Below are positions 1-7,662 of a stretch of DNA of 42,417 nucleotides, one piece after another. The stretch covers positions 1-42,417 of the forward strand of contig JAFZLC010000021.1 of NCBI GenBank assembly GCA_017551675.1, in the 5' to 3' direction. Each line of letters begins with the position of its first letter. Within the stretch, counting starts at the first letter, position 1. The notes under the pieces were generated by a model, which did not search any database, was not told the DNA's origin, and saw nothing but the letters and a program-made list of their open reading frames with translations. The translations under genes were made by a program, and so were the position numbers. This stretch comes from Paludibacteraceae bacterium (GTDB lineage: Bacteria > Bacteroidota > Bacteroidia > Bacteroidales > Paludibacteraceae).

Positions 1-2044
1 CAGTCTTGTGATTGGTTTGCACACAAATCATCATACCGTATGACATACCCTCGGAACGAACGTCTTTGTTGTTGATATCCTTGATATAAGCTTCACTGCC
101 GTTTTCGAAGTATACTGCTTCGTTGTCTTTGTTACCTTTGAAATAGTGATTCCAAAGTTTATCCATCTTGCTAGCGATTTCCTCGTCAGTCTTACCTAAG
201 TAAGTCTTGAACAAGCTAGTGTAGTTACCAGTATAGTAAGCACCTGTGTAGTTTTTGCTGTCGCAATCAGGACCGAAGTATGAATCACCATCAAAGAATG
301 TGGAAGCACTAGCACCTGGATTAGGATCAGAACCACCACAATCTGTACATGGTTCATCACCACCGCCGCAGTTCTCTATCTTCATGGAAGCGGTTTGTGT
401 TATCACTTTATTCTTTGTGGAAGTGATTGTCAACATACCTGTTCCTGCTGATTTAGGTTTCCAATCAACAGAACCTGCAGCAGTGATACCATCTTTAATC
501 ACATAACCAGCAACACCAGAGAATTCAACGTAGTTGATGTTACAACCAGCGCCATCGTCTGTTGACTTGATGAATAATCTCATCTTGCTAGTGGATACAG
601 GGCTGAATGTAGCCGTGAAGTCGTGATTTACCTTTGTTCCAGTGTACGCTGTCTTCCAAGATCCATTTTCATCATATTGAACCTCGAAAGATGTGATAAC
701 ACTATATTCTGTGCACTCGTCAATCTTGATGCCGCCAACGGTTTGAGTTTTACCGAAGTTAAACTCTACCCATTCGTCAGAACCGCTCATGGATCCCCAA
801 CGACTGCTACCTCCGTGGTTGCCATCATCGCTCAAAATATTATCGACTACCCAATATGGATTGTCAGCTGTTTCACCCCATTCAGATGAAGCTTTGACAC
901 TAGAGATGGAAACTTCAGTAGAAGTTGAACCTGTTCCCCAGTTCAAAATGTAAGTTCTGTCATTGAAATCACCTGTAGCAGTCCATGTTACTTTGTAAGT
1001 AGAATCTTTGCAGTATTTGTCTGCTTTATCAACAGAAATAGTGAAATCTGGATCTGGAACAGCTGGTTGACCAGAACCTACAACGATATCTCCTCCGTTT
1101 GGTATGGCTTTGAAGTAAATTTTGCCATCCTTCTCTTCGAATTCAATTTCCTCGTCGTTTTGAGTCACCGTAATGTTAGCCCATCCGTCTTGCATTGGTA
1201 CACGAATAGTCAATGGATAATTCCATTTGCAAATATTGTTACTTGTAAGACTTGCATTGAGGGTCAATGAGTAAGTGTCGCTTGTGTTGTCGCTAGAAAT
1301 CTTTTTGAGTGTAGCGTTGTCACGTTCTTTAAGATACATGATGGCATCACGCGCAGTACATACCCAATAGTCTTTTCTGTTTTGATCCAACCAAGACAAT
1401 GATCCTGTAAGGGTCTCTTCACTTGTTACTGAATAGTTACCCCATGGATTGTGGTTTGAGATTCCATGGATTAGGAATGCTACCCAACCTCCATTGGCGC
1501 TGGAACATTTGGAAGTTACTCCGCTTGAGTTGTTGATTCCTTGCGTTCCGCACATGTAACAATCCCATCTGGACAAGTCTGAAGGTGATTTGGTGTTGGT
1601 GGTTGAACCACACATACGACCTCCGATGTAGTACTTGAGCACATCGTTTCCTAAGTGGATACAGTTTGGATAAGCAATGGTCAAACAAGGCTCTCCAATG
1701 TTGTTCTCAATCGCACTTTTTGAAGGTTGCAACTCTGCTGCACTGGCATTGTCGTGAGATTGTGTGTGACTACCGATTTCATGCCCTTTTTGTGCCAAAC
1801 CTTTATAAGTGTTCCAACTATTTGAGTTCGCTTGGTTTGTAATCACGTAAAAGGAACCCTTGAAACCGTACTTTTCAAGTTGTTGTGCAGCCCAAGTATG
1901 TGAACTTGACTCACCTGGAGCATCGTCGAAGGTGAAAGTCACGGCTGTTTTACAGAAGTTCTCCCACGTTGCAATTTCTTGCGAAAATGCAGAACTTGTG
2001 CAAAAGGCTGCTGCTGTAAATAATGCTAATACTTTATTTTTCAT
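1..2044 (-). CDS. Secreted CE4 polysaccharide deacetylase + F5/8-type (discoidin) domain + GH8 xylanase-like fusion, C-terminus cut by window
   Basis: The open frame runs from ATG at 2044 to the window edge without a stop, about 681 codons, so the C-terminus is missing. Residues 1-20 form a signal peptide ending near AFS-Q. Residues about 25-230 match a NodB/CE4 deacetylase: TFTFDD near residue 34 gives the Asp-Asp pair, GHEIGSHTQSH near residue 87 gives the metal-binding HxxxH, and FLIHGI resembles the late His motif. Residues about 370-515 resemble an F5/8 type C carbohydrate-binding domain. From about residue 575 the sequence matches the start of glycoside hydrolase family 8, with YFENGSEAYI and VRSEGMSYGMM, the latter holding the usual catalytic acid Glu. 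In Bacteroidetes such GH8 enzymes usually act on xylan or xylo-oligosaccharides, so removal of acetyl groups plus chain cleavage of xylan is the likely joint role (inference). It is divergent from the outer-membrane protein gene at 2226. Confidence 0.88.
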   Translation of the reverse strand, partial: MKNKVLALFTAAAFCTSSAFSQEIATWENFCKTAVTFTFDDAPGESSSHTWAAQQLEKYGFKGSFYVITNQANSNSWNTYKGLAQKGHEIGSHTQSHDNASAAELQPSKSAIENNIGEPCLTIAYPNCIHLGNDVLKYYIGGRMCGSTTNTKSPSDLSRWDCYMCGTQGINNSSGVTSKCSSANGGWVAFLIHGISNHNPWGNYSVTSEETLTGSLSWLDQNRKDYWVCTARDAIMYLKERDNATLKKISSDNTSDTYSLTLNASLTSNNICKWNYPLTIRVPMQDGWANITVTQNDEEIEFEEKDGKIYFKAIPNGGDIVVGSGQPAVPDPDFTISVDKADKYCKDSTYKVTWTATGDFNDRTYILNWGTGSTSTEVSISSVKASSEWGETADNPYWVVDNILSDDGNHGGSSRWGSMSGSDEWVEFNFGKTQTVGGIKIDECTEYSVITSFEVQYDENGSWKTAYTGTKVNHDFTATFSPVSTSKMRLFIKSTDDGAGCNINYVEFSGVAGYVIKDGITAAGSVDWKPKSAGTGMLTITSTKNKVITQTASMKIENCGGGDEPCTDCGGSDPNPGASASTFFDGDSYFGPDCDSKNYTGAYYTGNYTSLFKTYLGKTDEEIASKMDKLWNHYFKGNKDNEAVYFENGSEAYIKDINNKDVRSEGMSYGMMICVQTNHKT

Positions 2045-2103
2045 GACTTTAAATATAATAATGGTTATTTTTGTTTTCTTGTAAGCATATGGCTTCTAGT
2101 CGG

Positions 2104-2111
2104 CAAATATA
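2104..2111 (-). promoter_or_regulatory. Bacteroides-type -7 element for the deacetylase/GH8 gene
   Basis: On the minus strand this reads TATATTTG, a full match to the TAnnTTTG element of the Bacteroidetes primary sigma factor, about 60 bases upstream of the ATG at 2044. No convincing TTTG -33 element was found at the usual spacing, so the call rests on one box. Confidence 0.5.
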
Positions 2112-2175
2112 CAATTTTTCCGTAATAAAACATAAAATCTGATGGAAAGTGTAATTTTTTTCAACGAACAGTCTG

Positions 2176-2205
2176 TTTGATTATACGTAAAAACATTTAT
2201 TTTTG
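2176..2205 (+). promoter_or_regulatory. Bacteroides-type promoter for the 926-aa outer-membrane protein
   Basis: TTTG at 2176-2179 and TATTTTTG at 2198-2205 are separated by 18 bases, one short of the usual 19-21. The -7 box ends 20 bases before the ATG at 2226, giving a short leader. Confidence 0.6.
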
Positions 2206-2225
2206 CACAAAATAAAAATTTGTAA

Positions 2226-5006
2226 ATGAGAGTATTTCGTTTTTTGGGAATTGTTTTTTCCGTTTGTTCTTTTACCTCTCTTTTCTCTGCAGATTTGTCT
2301 GGAGTAGTAATGGATAAAGAAGAAGGTGGCGTGATGCCGTATGCAACGGTGGAACTTTTAAATGTGAGTGATTCATCTTATGTAAAAGGTGAGATATGTA
2401 ATGACGAGGGTGCATTTGTCTTGAAAAATGTAGACGAGGGTGCTTATTTGTTAAGAACCTCCTTTATGGGGTATAATACTTCCTATCGTAAGATACAGGT
2501 GAAGGAGGTGCAGGAGAAGCCGCTTCGTATCCGACTGACACCCGATAAGGTGATGTTGGAAGAGGTTAAGATTTTGGCGGCAGCGACACCTGTGGTGGTG
2601 AAAGAGGATACATTGGTTTATAATGCTGAGGCTTTCCGTGTGGCTGATGGCGCCGTGTTGGAAGATTTGGTGAAAAAATTGCCTGGCGCACAGCTTTCTA
2701 GGGATGGTAAATTGATGGTGAATGGTAAAGAGATAAAGAAGGTGCTGGTGGATGGAAGAGAGTTTTTCTCTGATGATCCTAAGGTTTCCTTGAAGAATCT
2801 TCCTGCCAATATGGTTGAAAATCTTAAGACATATAATAAGAAGAGTGATTCTTCTCTGTCGACTGGAACGGATGACGATGATGATGAGACAGTGCTGGAT
2901 TTGACAGTCAAGAAGGGAATGAAAAATGGATGGATGGGGAATTTCACTGGAGGTGCCGGACACGATTTGTATGAGGTTCATCCTGATTTCCGTTATGAGT
3001 TGGGCGCTAACCTTAGCCGATTCAAAGAGAATAGTAATTTTTCTGTGATCAGTTCCTTCAACAATGTAAATAGTACTGGATTCACAGATGCAGGTATGTC
3101 GTACGATGCCATGAACCGAGGTGCCAATAATGGTATCACTACCTCTGGATTGTTGGGAATCACATTTGCCAAAGAGAAAAGCAAACAGTGTGAGTATGGT
3201 GGTAATGTGCAGTACAAACATACAAAGAATGATGTAGAGAAAAAAAGTAAGATCGAAACATTCAGAACCAGTGGTTCCACCTTTAAAAATGAGGAGTCGA
3301 ATTCCTTGCGAAAGGGAGATGACATCTCGACAGTCTTCCGTTTCAAATGGAATCCGGATTCCATGACAAACATTACATTCCGTCCTCTCATCAACTATTC
3401 TCATTCTACTACGGATGGTCATACGTTGACAGAGAACTTCAATACTGCTCGTCTGAAAAACAATGACAAGGAGTCTTCCAAATACATGACGAGTGACAAA
3501 CTGGGCTTCAATGCCACATTACGATTTATGCGTAAGTTGAATAATAAGGGTAGAAACCTTTCGTTTGGTGCAGGATCGTCGGGCAACTACTCTCCATCAG
3601 AAGTGAACAATTCATCGTATACCCATTTTTATACCTATGATGAGGAGGATGATTTAGAAGATGACTCTTTGTTCACCACACACAGATATACAGATAGGAG
3701 AAGCAATAATCTGACATTCTATGTGGAGGGAGCCTACACGGAACCTGTTTTTAAAAATCATTTTCTACAATTCAGATACCGTTATCAGAGGAGAAATGCC
3801 AATTCGTACTCCTATGTATATGATGAGAATGAGTTAAATGTATATGAGAAGAAAGATATGATTGACTCTTTGAGTAGTGAGGTGGAGAACGATTACAATA
3901 ATCATCAGGCGGATATCAGTTTACAAGGTAAATATACAAAGCTGAATTATAATGTGGGATTCACATTCCAACCACAGAACTCATCTACGGTTAACCTGGT
4001 CGGACCAAATGTGAATAACAACAAACGACAAACCGTCTTTAATTTTTCTCCTAACTTGATGTTGGGTATTAAGTTTGATAAACAAAGCAACTTGCGATTC
4101 CGTTACCGTGGACAGAGTTCGGCACCTGATGTGGAGTATTTGCAAGAGGTGATTGACGAATCAGATCCGTTGAATCTGTTGTATGGTAATCCGAATTTGA
4201 AACCCGCCTATACGCACAATGCGTCTGTTCGTTTCAAGAAGTATGTCAGTGAGACGCAGCGCAGTTGGATGGCGAACGCCTCATATCGTATGATTCAGAA
4301 TGCGATTATGAACAGATTGGTATATGATACACAAACAGGAGTGCAACGTAGTTATAAGGAGAATGTGAATGGCAATTGGAACATGAGCGGCTCACTTGTT
4401 TTCAATACACCATTCAAAAATAAAGATTTCATATTCAGCACATCAACGAAGGGAAGTTATGAAGAAAATGTTTCGTTGGAAAGTTCGTCAATGATCACCG
4501 ATCAAATGTTAAAAAATTTAACAAAAGTGATAGGAGCGTCAGAAAGAATTTCAATTTCTTACAGAGGAACCAAATTTGACATGGAACTGGCGGGCAATGT
4601 TGATTACCAAAGAAGCAAAAATGAGGTCCGAAACAGTGCAAATTACGAGACTTTTGACTATCAGGTGGAATATGACATAAATATAAAATTGCCATGGAAA
4701 ATGGAGTTATCTTCGAACATAGACTATCATTTGTATAAAGGATATTCGGATGGATTTAATAATCAAGAGTGGCTTTGGAATGCTCAATTATCAAAGACTT
4801 TTATGAAAAATAATGCAGGAATATTGCGTTTCAAGGTTTTTGATTTGTTGGGACAACAAGGAAATCTTTCTAGAAAAATCAGTGATTCATCAATCAACGA
4901 TACAGAATATAATACTTTGGGCAGCTATTTCCTTCTCCAATTCAGCTATAAACTTAATAATTTTCAACAAAGAGAACGAAAAGGTAGAAATGTGTTCGAT
5001 TATTAA
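2226..5006 (+). CDS. TonB-dependent-receptor-like outer-membrane beta-barrel protein (CarboxypepD_reg + plug-like + OMP_b-brl_3 type)
   Basis: The 926-aa protein starts with a signal peptide (residues 1-22). Residues about 23-115 form a carboxypeptidase-regulatory-like beta domain (LSGVVMDKEEG, FMGYNTSYRKIQV). Residues about 120-230 form a plug-like region with LEDLVKKLPGAQ, VNGKEIKKVLVDGREFF and a short run of Asp. The remainder is rich in alternating aromatic/polar strands ending in FQLSYK-like strands, as expected of an outer-membrane barrel. This architecture is common in Bacteroidetes and differs from SusC: there is no SusD partner beside it, so glycan import should not be assumed. Its cargo is unknown; export or surface assembly of small peptides or metals are alternatives. 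Two Crp/Fnr-type regulators follow directly downstream from a separate promoter. Confidence 0.85.
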   Translation: MRVFRFLGIVFSVCSFTSLFSADLSGVVMDKEEGGVMPYATVELLNVSDSSYVKGEICNDEGAFVLKNVDEGAYLLRTSFMGYNTSYRKIQVKEVQEKPLRIRLTPDKVMLEEVKILAAATPVVVKEDTLVYNAEAFRVADGAVLEDLVKKLPGAQLSRDGKLMVNGKEIKKVLVDGREFFSDDPKVSLKNLPANMVENLKTYNKKSDSSLSTGTDDDDDETVLDLTVKKGMKNGWMGNFTGGAGHDLYEVHPDFRYELGANLSRFKENSNFSVISSFNNVNSTGFTDAGMSYDAMNRGANNGITTSGLLGITFAKEKSKQCEYGGNVQYKHTKNDVEKKSKIETFRTSGSTFKNEESNSLRKGDDISTVFRFKWNPDSMTNITFRPLINYSHSTTDGHTLTENFNTARLKNNDKESSKYMTSDKLGFNATLRFMRKLNNKGRNLSFGAGSSGNYSPSEVNNSSYTHFYTYDEEDDLEDDSLFTTHRYTDRRSNNLTFYVEGAYTEPVFKNHFLQFRYRYQRRNANSYSYVYDENELNVYEKKDMIDSLSSEVENDYNNHQADISLQGKYTKLNYNVGFTFQPQNSSTVNLVGPNVNNNKRQTVFNFSPNLMLGIKFDKQSNLRFRYRGQSSAPDVEYLQEVIDESDPLNLLYGNPNLKPAYTHNASVRFKKYVSETQRSWMANASYRMIQNAIMNRLVYDTQTGVQRSYKENVNGNWNMSGSLVFNTPFKNKDFIFSTSTKGSYEENVSLESSSMITDQMLKNLTKVIGASERISISYRGTKFDMELAGNVDYQRSKNEVRNSANYETFDYQVEYDINIKLPWKMELSSNIDYHLYKGYSDGFNNQEWLWNAQLSKTFMKNNAGILRFKVFDLLGQQGNLSRKISDSSINDTEYNTLGSYFLLQFSYKLNNFQQRERKGRNVFDY

Positions 5007-5022
5007 AAAAAACAAAAAAAAA

Positions 5023-5052
5023 TTTGCGTATTTAAATAAAATGCTATTTTTG
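5023..5052 (+). promoter_or_regulatory. Bacteroides-type promoter for the Crp/Fnr pair
   Basis: TTTG at 5023-5026 and TATTTTTG at 5045-5052 are 18 bases apart. The -7 box ends 33 bases before the ATG at 5086. No hairpin terminator was seen between the preceding stop at 5006 and this site. Confidence 0.55.
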
Positions 5053-5085
5053 TAGGTGGAAAACTGAATTTAACATAGAATAAGT

Positions 5086-5673
5086 ATGGAAAAAGGATTT
5101 TATGAACGCATTTTTAAATGCTTTAATGAACTTCCTGCAATGGCATTGTCGGAAGATTCGGTTAAGTTGTTGAACTCAAAGACGAGAGTTATTCAACTCA
5201 ACAAAGGTGAGTACCTTCAACTAGAAGGTGATGTGAGTCGTTTTTTGGGTATTGTTGATACTGGATTAATCAGAATCTTCTATCGCAAGGCAGGAGAAGA
5301 AATGACGGAGTATTTGGCTAGTGAAGATGAAATCTTCTATGATTGTGAGAGTTTCTTTCGCCAAACGCCAAGTAAACGCTACATTCAGATGCTTGAGCCC
5401 TCAGTGCTTTATCTTTGTACAAAGACTGATTTGGACGAGTTGTGTAAACAGAATAAAGAGATTCGTATCTTTTATCGCAATTTGACAGAGCAGTTGTTAC
5501 GTAAGAAAAAGCAGAAGACTTTGGATTGTATATTTGAGCCAGCAAAGGTTCGTTATGACAATCTCATCAATCGAAATTCGGAATATGTGTTGCGTGTTCC
5601 TTCTATCTTTGTTGCTTCCTATTTGGGTGTGACACCAGAGACACTAAGCCGTATTCGTTCGAAGGTGAAATAA
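5086..5673 (+). CDS. Crp/Fnr-family transcriptional regulator (first of two)
   Basis: The 195-aa protein has a cyclic-nucleotide-binding-like beta roll (about residues 20-130, with LNKGEYLQLEGD and LGIVDTGLIRIFY) and a short C-terminal helix-turn-helix centred on VASYLGVTPETLSRIRSK. This is the compact arrangement common in Bacteroidetes, where the recognition helix lies almost at the C-terminus. No cysteine cluster typical of oxygen-sensing Fnr was seen, so the ligand is unknown. A paralogue follows 50 bases downstream in the same direction, suggesting an operon and tandem duplication. Target genes cannot be deduced; the upstream outer-membrane protein gene is a natural candidate (inference). 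Confidence 0.85.
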   Translation: MEKGFYERIFKCFNELPAMALSEDSVKLLNSKTRVIQLNKGEYLQLEGDVSRFLGIVDTGLIRIFYRKAGEEMTEYLASEDEIFYDCESFFRQTPSKRYIQMLEPSVLYLCTKTDLDELCKQNKEIRIFYRNLTEQLLRKKKQKTLDCIFEPAKVRYDNLINRNSEYVLRVPSIFVASYLGVTPETLSRIRSKVK

Positions 5674-5723
5674 TGGTATGGTATATTGTGGTATGTTTAA
5701 CGAATTTGAATTGAAATTTATAT

Positions 5724-6335
5724 ATGAAAAAAGTTGTTATAAATAAAAGATTAGTCTCTGCCGAAATAGAACATGTTTTAGGTCATATAGAATTGTCGAT
5801 AGAGACAAAGAGAAAGTTGAATTCTATTCTCGTTCAAGAGAAGGTTAAGAAACATGACCTTATTTTGAAACCAGGAGACGTGTGTGACTTCTGGGGTGTA
5901 GTTCAAAAAGGTATGGTGCAAGTATATCACTATAAGAATAAAAAACTTATATCTGATTTCTTTGCAACAGAGGGATATGGTTTCTTCGATATTGAAAGTT
6001 TCGTCACTGGAAAACCAACAGAGGCAACCATCGAGGCTCTTGAACCAACTGTATATGTGAAAATGGATCGTGCTAAGTTCTTGAAACTTTGTGATGAGGA
6101 GGAAGAGTTGAATACAATCTATCAGAAAGTCTTGGAATTCACCTTGATTTTGTGTCATAACAGATTGGATTCAGTCTTGAATGATTCTGCTGAAGATAAG
6201 TATGAGAATTTGGAGAAACGTATTCCTGGATTGGCATCTCGTATCAGCGCCATCAATGTAGCATCTTACATAGGTGTGACGCAAGAGACGCTTTGCAGGA
6301 TCAAATCTAAACAAGAAGATTTTCTTCTTTTCTAA
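5724..6335 (+). CDS. Crp/Fnr-family transcriptional regulator (second of two)
   Basis: The 203-aa protein has the same plan as its upstream neighbour: cyclic-nucleotide-binding-like N-terminal part with LILKPGDVCDFWGVVQKGMVQVY and a C-terminal helix-turn-helix around INVASYIGVTQETLCRIKSK. The two proteins are clearly related but diverged, so the duplication is old. No cofactor ligand set is visible. A 10-bp inverted repeat follows about 30 bases after the stop and may end the transcript. Confidence 0.85.
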   Translation: MKKVVINKRLVSAEIEHVLGHIELSIETKRKLNSILVQEKVKKHDLILKPGDVCDFWGVVQKGMVQVYHYKNKKLISDFFATEGYGFFDIESFVTGKPTEATIEALEPTVYVKMDRAKFLKLCDEEEELNTIYQKVLEFTLILCHNRLDSVLNDSAEDKYENLEKRIPGLASRISAINVASYIGVTQETLCRIKSKQEDFLLF

Positions 6336-6366
6336 TAAAAGAAAAAGATTTTTTTTATACTTTTAC

Positions 6367-6400
6367 ATCTGTGGCATTTCTGGTATGGAGTGCCACAGAT
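6367..6400 (+). terminator. Perfect 10-bp hairpin downstream of the Crp/Fnr pair
   Basis: ATCTGTGGCA (6367-6376) and TGCCACAGAT (6391-6400) are exact inverted repeats around a 14-base loop. The following bases are only partly T-rich (TTGCGTTTTA), so it may be a weak terminator or an mRNA-stability hairpin ahead of the gene at 6450. Confidence 0.5.
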
Positions 6401-6449
6401 TTGCGTTTTAGAGAGTTCCTTAGAATGTTTAACTATTTAAAATAAAATT

Positions 6450-6914
6450 ATGTCACAAATTTCAGATTTAATTTTGAAGCAAGTGCAGGAAGCTGCTTCA
6501 CAAAGTGCATCACAAAGTGATTTGGGTAGCAACGTATTGGATGGTTTGTCAGACTCTATCCTAAATAGTCTGAAGCAGACAGCTAAGAGTCCAAATGGTA
6601 TTGAACAATTGACTTCTTTGTTTACAGGAAATACTTCTGCAGAATCAAGTCCTATTACTCAATTGGCATCTCAGATCTTTTCATCTCAGGTTGCTCCTAA
6701 ATTGGGATTGAGTGCATCTTCGGCAAATGCTGCAGCAGGCTTGTTGCCAACCATCATTGCAGGATTGGTTTCTATAATTACAAAGAAAGGTAGCGGCATC
6801 GATTTGTCTTCTATCTTGAGTTCTTTGGGTGCTGTTGCCTCTTCCAATCCTACAACAGGTAAGTTGATTTCCATCATCGGTAGATTAGGAGGTTTGTTGA
6901 AAAAGAGAAAATAA
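6450..6914 (+). CDS. Hypothetical alanine/serine/glycine-rich small protein
   Basis: The 154-aa protein has no signal peptide. It is rich in Ser, Ala, Gly and Leu, with a hydrophobic glycine-rich stretch (AAAGLLPTIIAGLVSIITKK, about residues 93-112) and a basic tail GGLLKKRK. The pattern resembles DUF937/YidB-like small proteins of unknown function, but the match is weak. It is a single-gene unit between a hairpin at 6367 and a strong terminator at 7019. Codon use looks like that of its neighbours. Confidence 0.65.
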   Translation: MSQISDLILKQVQEAASQSASQSDLGSNVLDGLSDSILNSLKQTAKSPNGIEQLTSLFTGNTSAESSPITQLASQIFSSQVAPKLGLSASSANAAAGLLPTIIAGLVSIITKKGSGIDLSSILSSLGAVASSNPTTGKLISIIGRLGGLLKKRK

Positions 6915-7018
6915 AAATCATCGATAAACGATAGATTAGAAAGAATCGAGGATTTATAAATTTCTGGGTGCTTTTGTGTTAGCAACCATGCTTTCGACAA
7001 AATCGCAAATGATAAATG

Positions 7019-7057
7019 TGCTCTGGAAGATTTTATGCTTCCAGAGCATTTTTGTTT
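7019..7057 (+). terminator. Rho-independent terminator after the 154-aa gene
   Basis: TGCTCTGGAAG (7019-7029) pairs exactly with CTTCCAGAGCA (7038-7048) around an 8-base loop, followed by TTTTTGTTTT. Confidence 0.85.
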
Positions 7058-7091
7058 TAATTGTGTACCTTTAAGATTGAATTATTTATAG

Positions 7092-7099
7092 TATCTTTG
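7092..7099 (+). promoter_or_regulatory. Bacteroides-type -7 element upstream of the secreted-protein pair
   Basis: TATCTTTG matches TAnnTTTG, lies just after the terminator at 7019-7057 and 83 bases before the start at 7182. A clear -33 TTTG was not found. Confidence 0.5.
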
Positions 7100-7181
7100 C
7101 GCCGTCTTTTTAAATGGTTCCTGGGTTCTGCCATTTTCTGAGATGCGAAATTATAGAACTCACCATAAAGAAATAGATAAT

Positions 7182-7649
7182 ATGAGAAAAAAAGTGTTGG
7201 CGATCCTTGCGTTTTCGGGTTGCTTGTTATGTTTGAATGCACAAAAACAGTACATGACAGTAGAGCAATTAGATGGGAAGATGTACAGTTTTTCATTGGA
7301 CGAGAATCCTATTGTGACGTACGAGAACGGTAGTTTGATTGTAAATGGTAGTCTTGCCACTAGTTATGCAATCAGTGATGTTAGAAATTATCATTTTACA
7401 GAAGGTGATGAAACCGGTGTAAATGCATTAGCGGCAGATGTATTGCAAATAGTAAGTCTGAATGAGACCACGTTGCAGGTGCTCAATGCACAAGCATTGG
7501 AAAAGGTGTCGTTGGTTGGTGTGAATGGAGTGACAATTTTTGCTGCCACGACTGACAAAGAGGGTTCTGCCGTTGTCACACTTCCAAATCAAAAGGGTGT
7601 TTATGTGTTGACTGTGGGAACAAAATCAATTAAAGTGATTCGAAAGTAA
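7182..7649 (+). CDS. Small secreted protein with T9SS-like C-terminal region
   Basis: I chose ATG at 7182 because it starts a good signal peptide (MRKKVLAILAFSGCLLCLNA) and the in-frame upstream ATG at 7143 adds a charged stretch before it; 155 aa. After the signal comes a motif common in secreted Bacteroidales proteins, in which a 'DGK-x-YSFSLDENPIVTYENG' segment is followed by alternating strands and YAISDVRNYHF. The C-terminus (NQKGVYVLTVGTKSIKVIRK) resembles the end of type IX secretion sorting domains, where a Gly-x-Tyr strand and a final Lys/Arg-rich strand are typical. Function unknown. The stop is 13 bases before the next start, so it is probably co-transcribed with the large repeat protein. 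Confidence 0.75.
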   Translation: MRKKVLAILAFSGCLLCLNAQKQYMTVEQLDGKMYSFSLDENPIVTYENGSLIVNGSLATSYAISDVRNYHFTEGDETGVNALAADVLQIVSLNETTLQVLNAQALEKVSLVGVNGVTIFAATTDKEGSAVVTLPNQKGVYVLTVGTKSIKVIRK

Positions 7650-7662
7650 AATAGCATTAAAG

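Noticed and set aside
2451-3422. 323-aa minus-strand open frame inside the outer-membrane protein gene
   Set aside because: It is the shadow of a well-supported 926-aa gene and has no signal, motif or plausible composition.
2226-5006. SusC of a polysaccharide utilisation locus
   Set aside because: The barrel lacks the typical SusC features and there is no SusD gene beside it; the divergent GH8 fusion alone does not make a utilisation locus.
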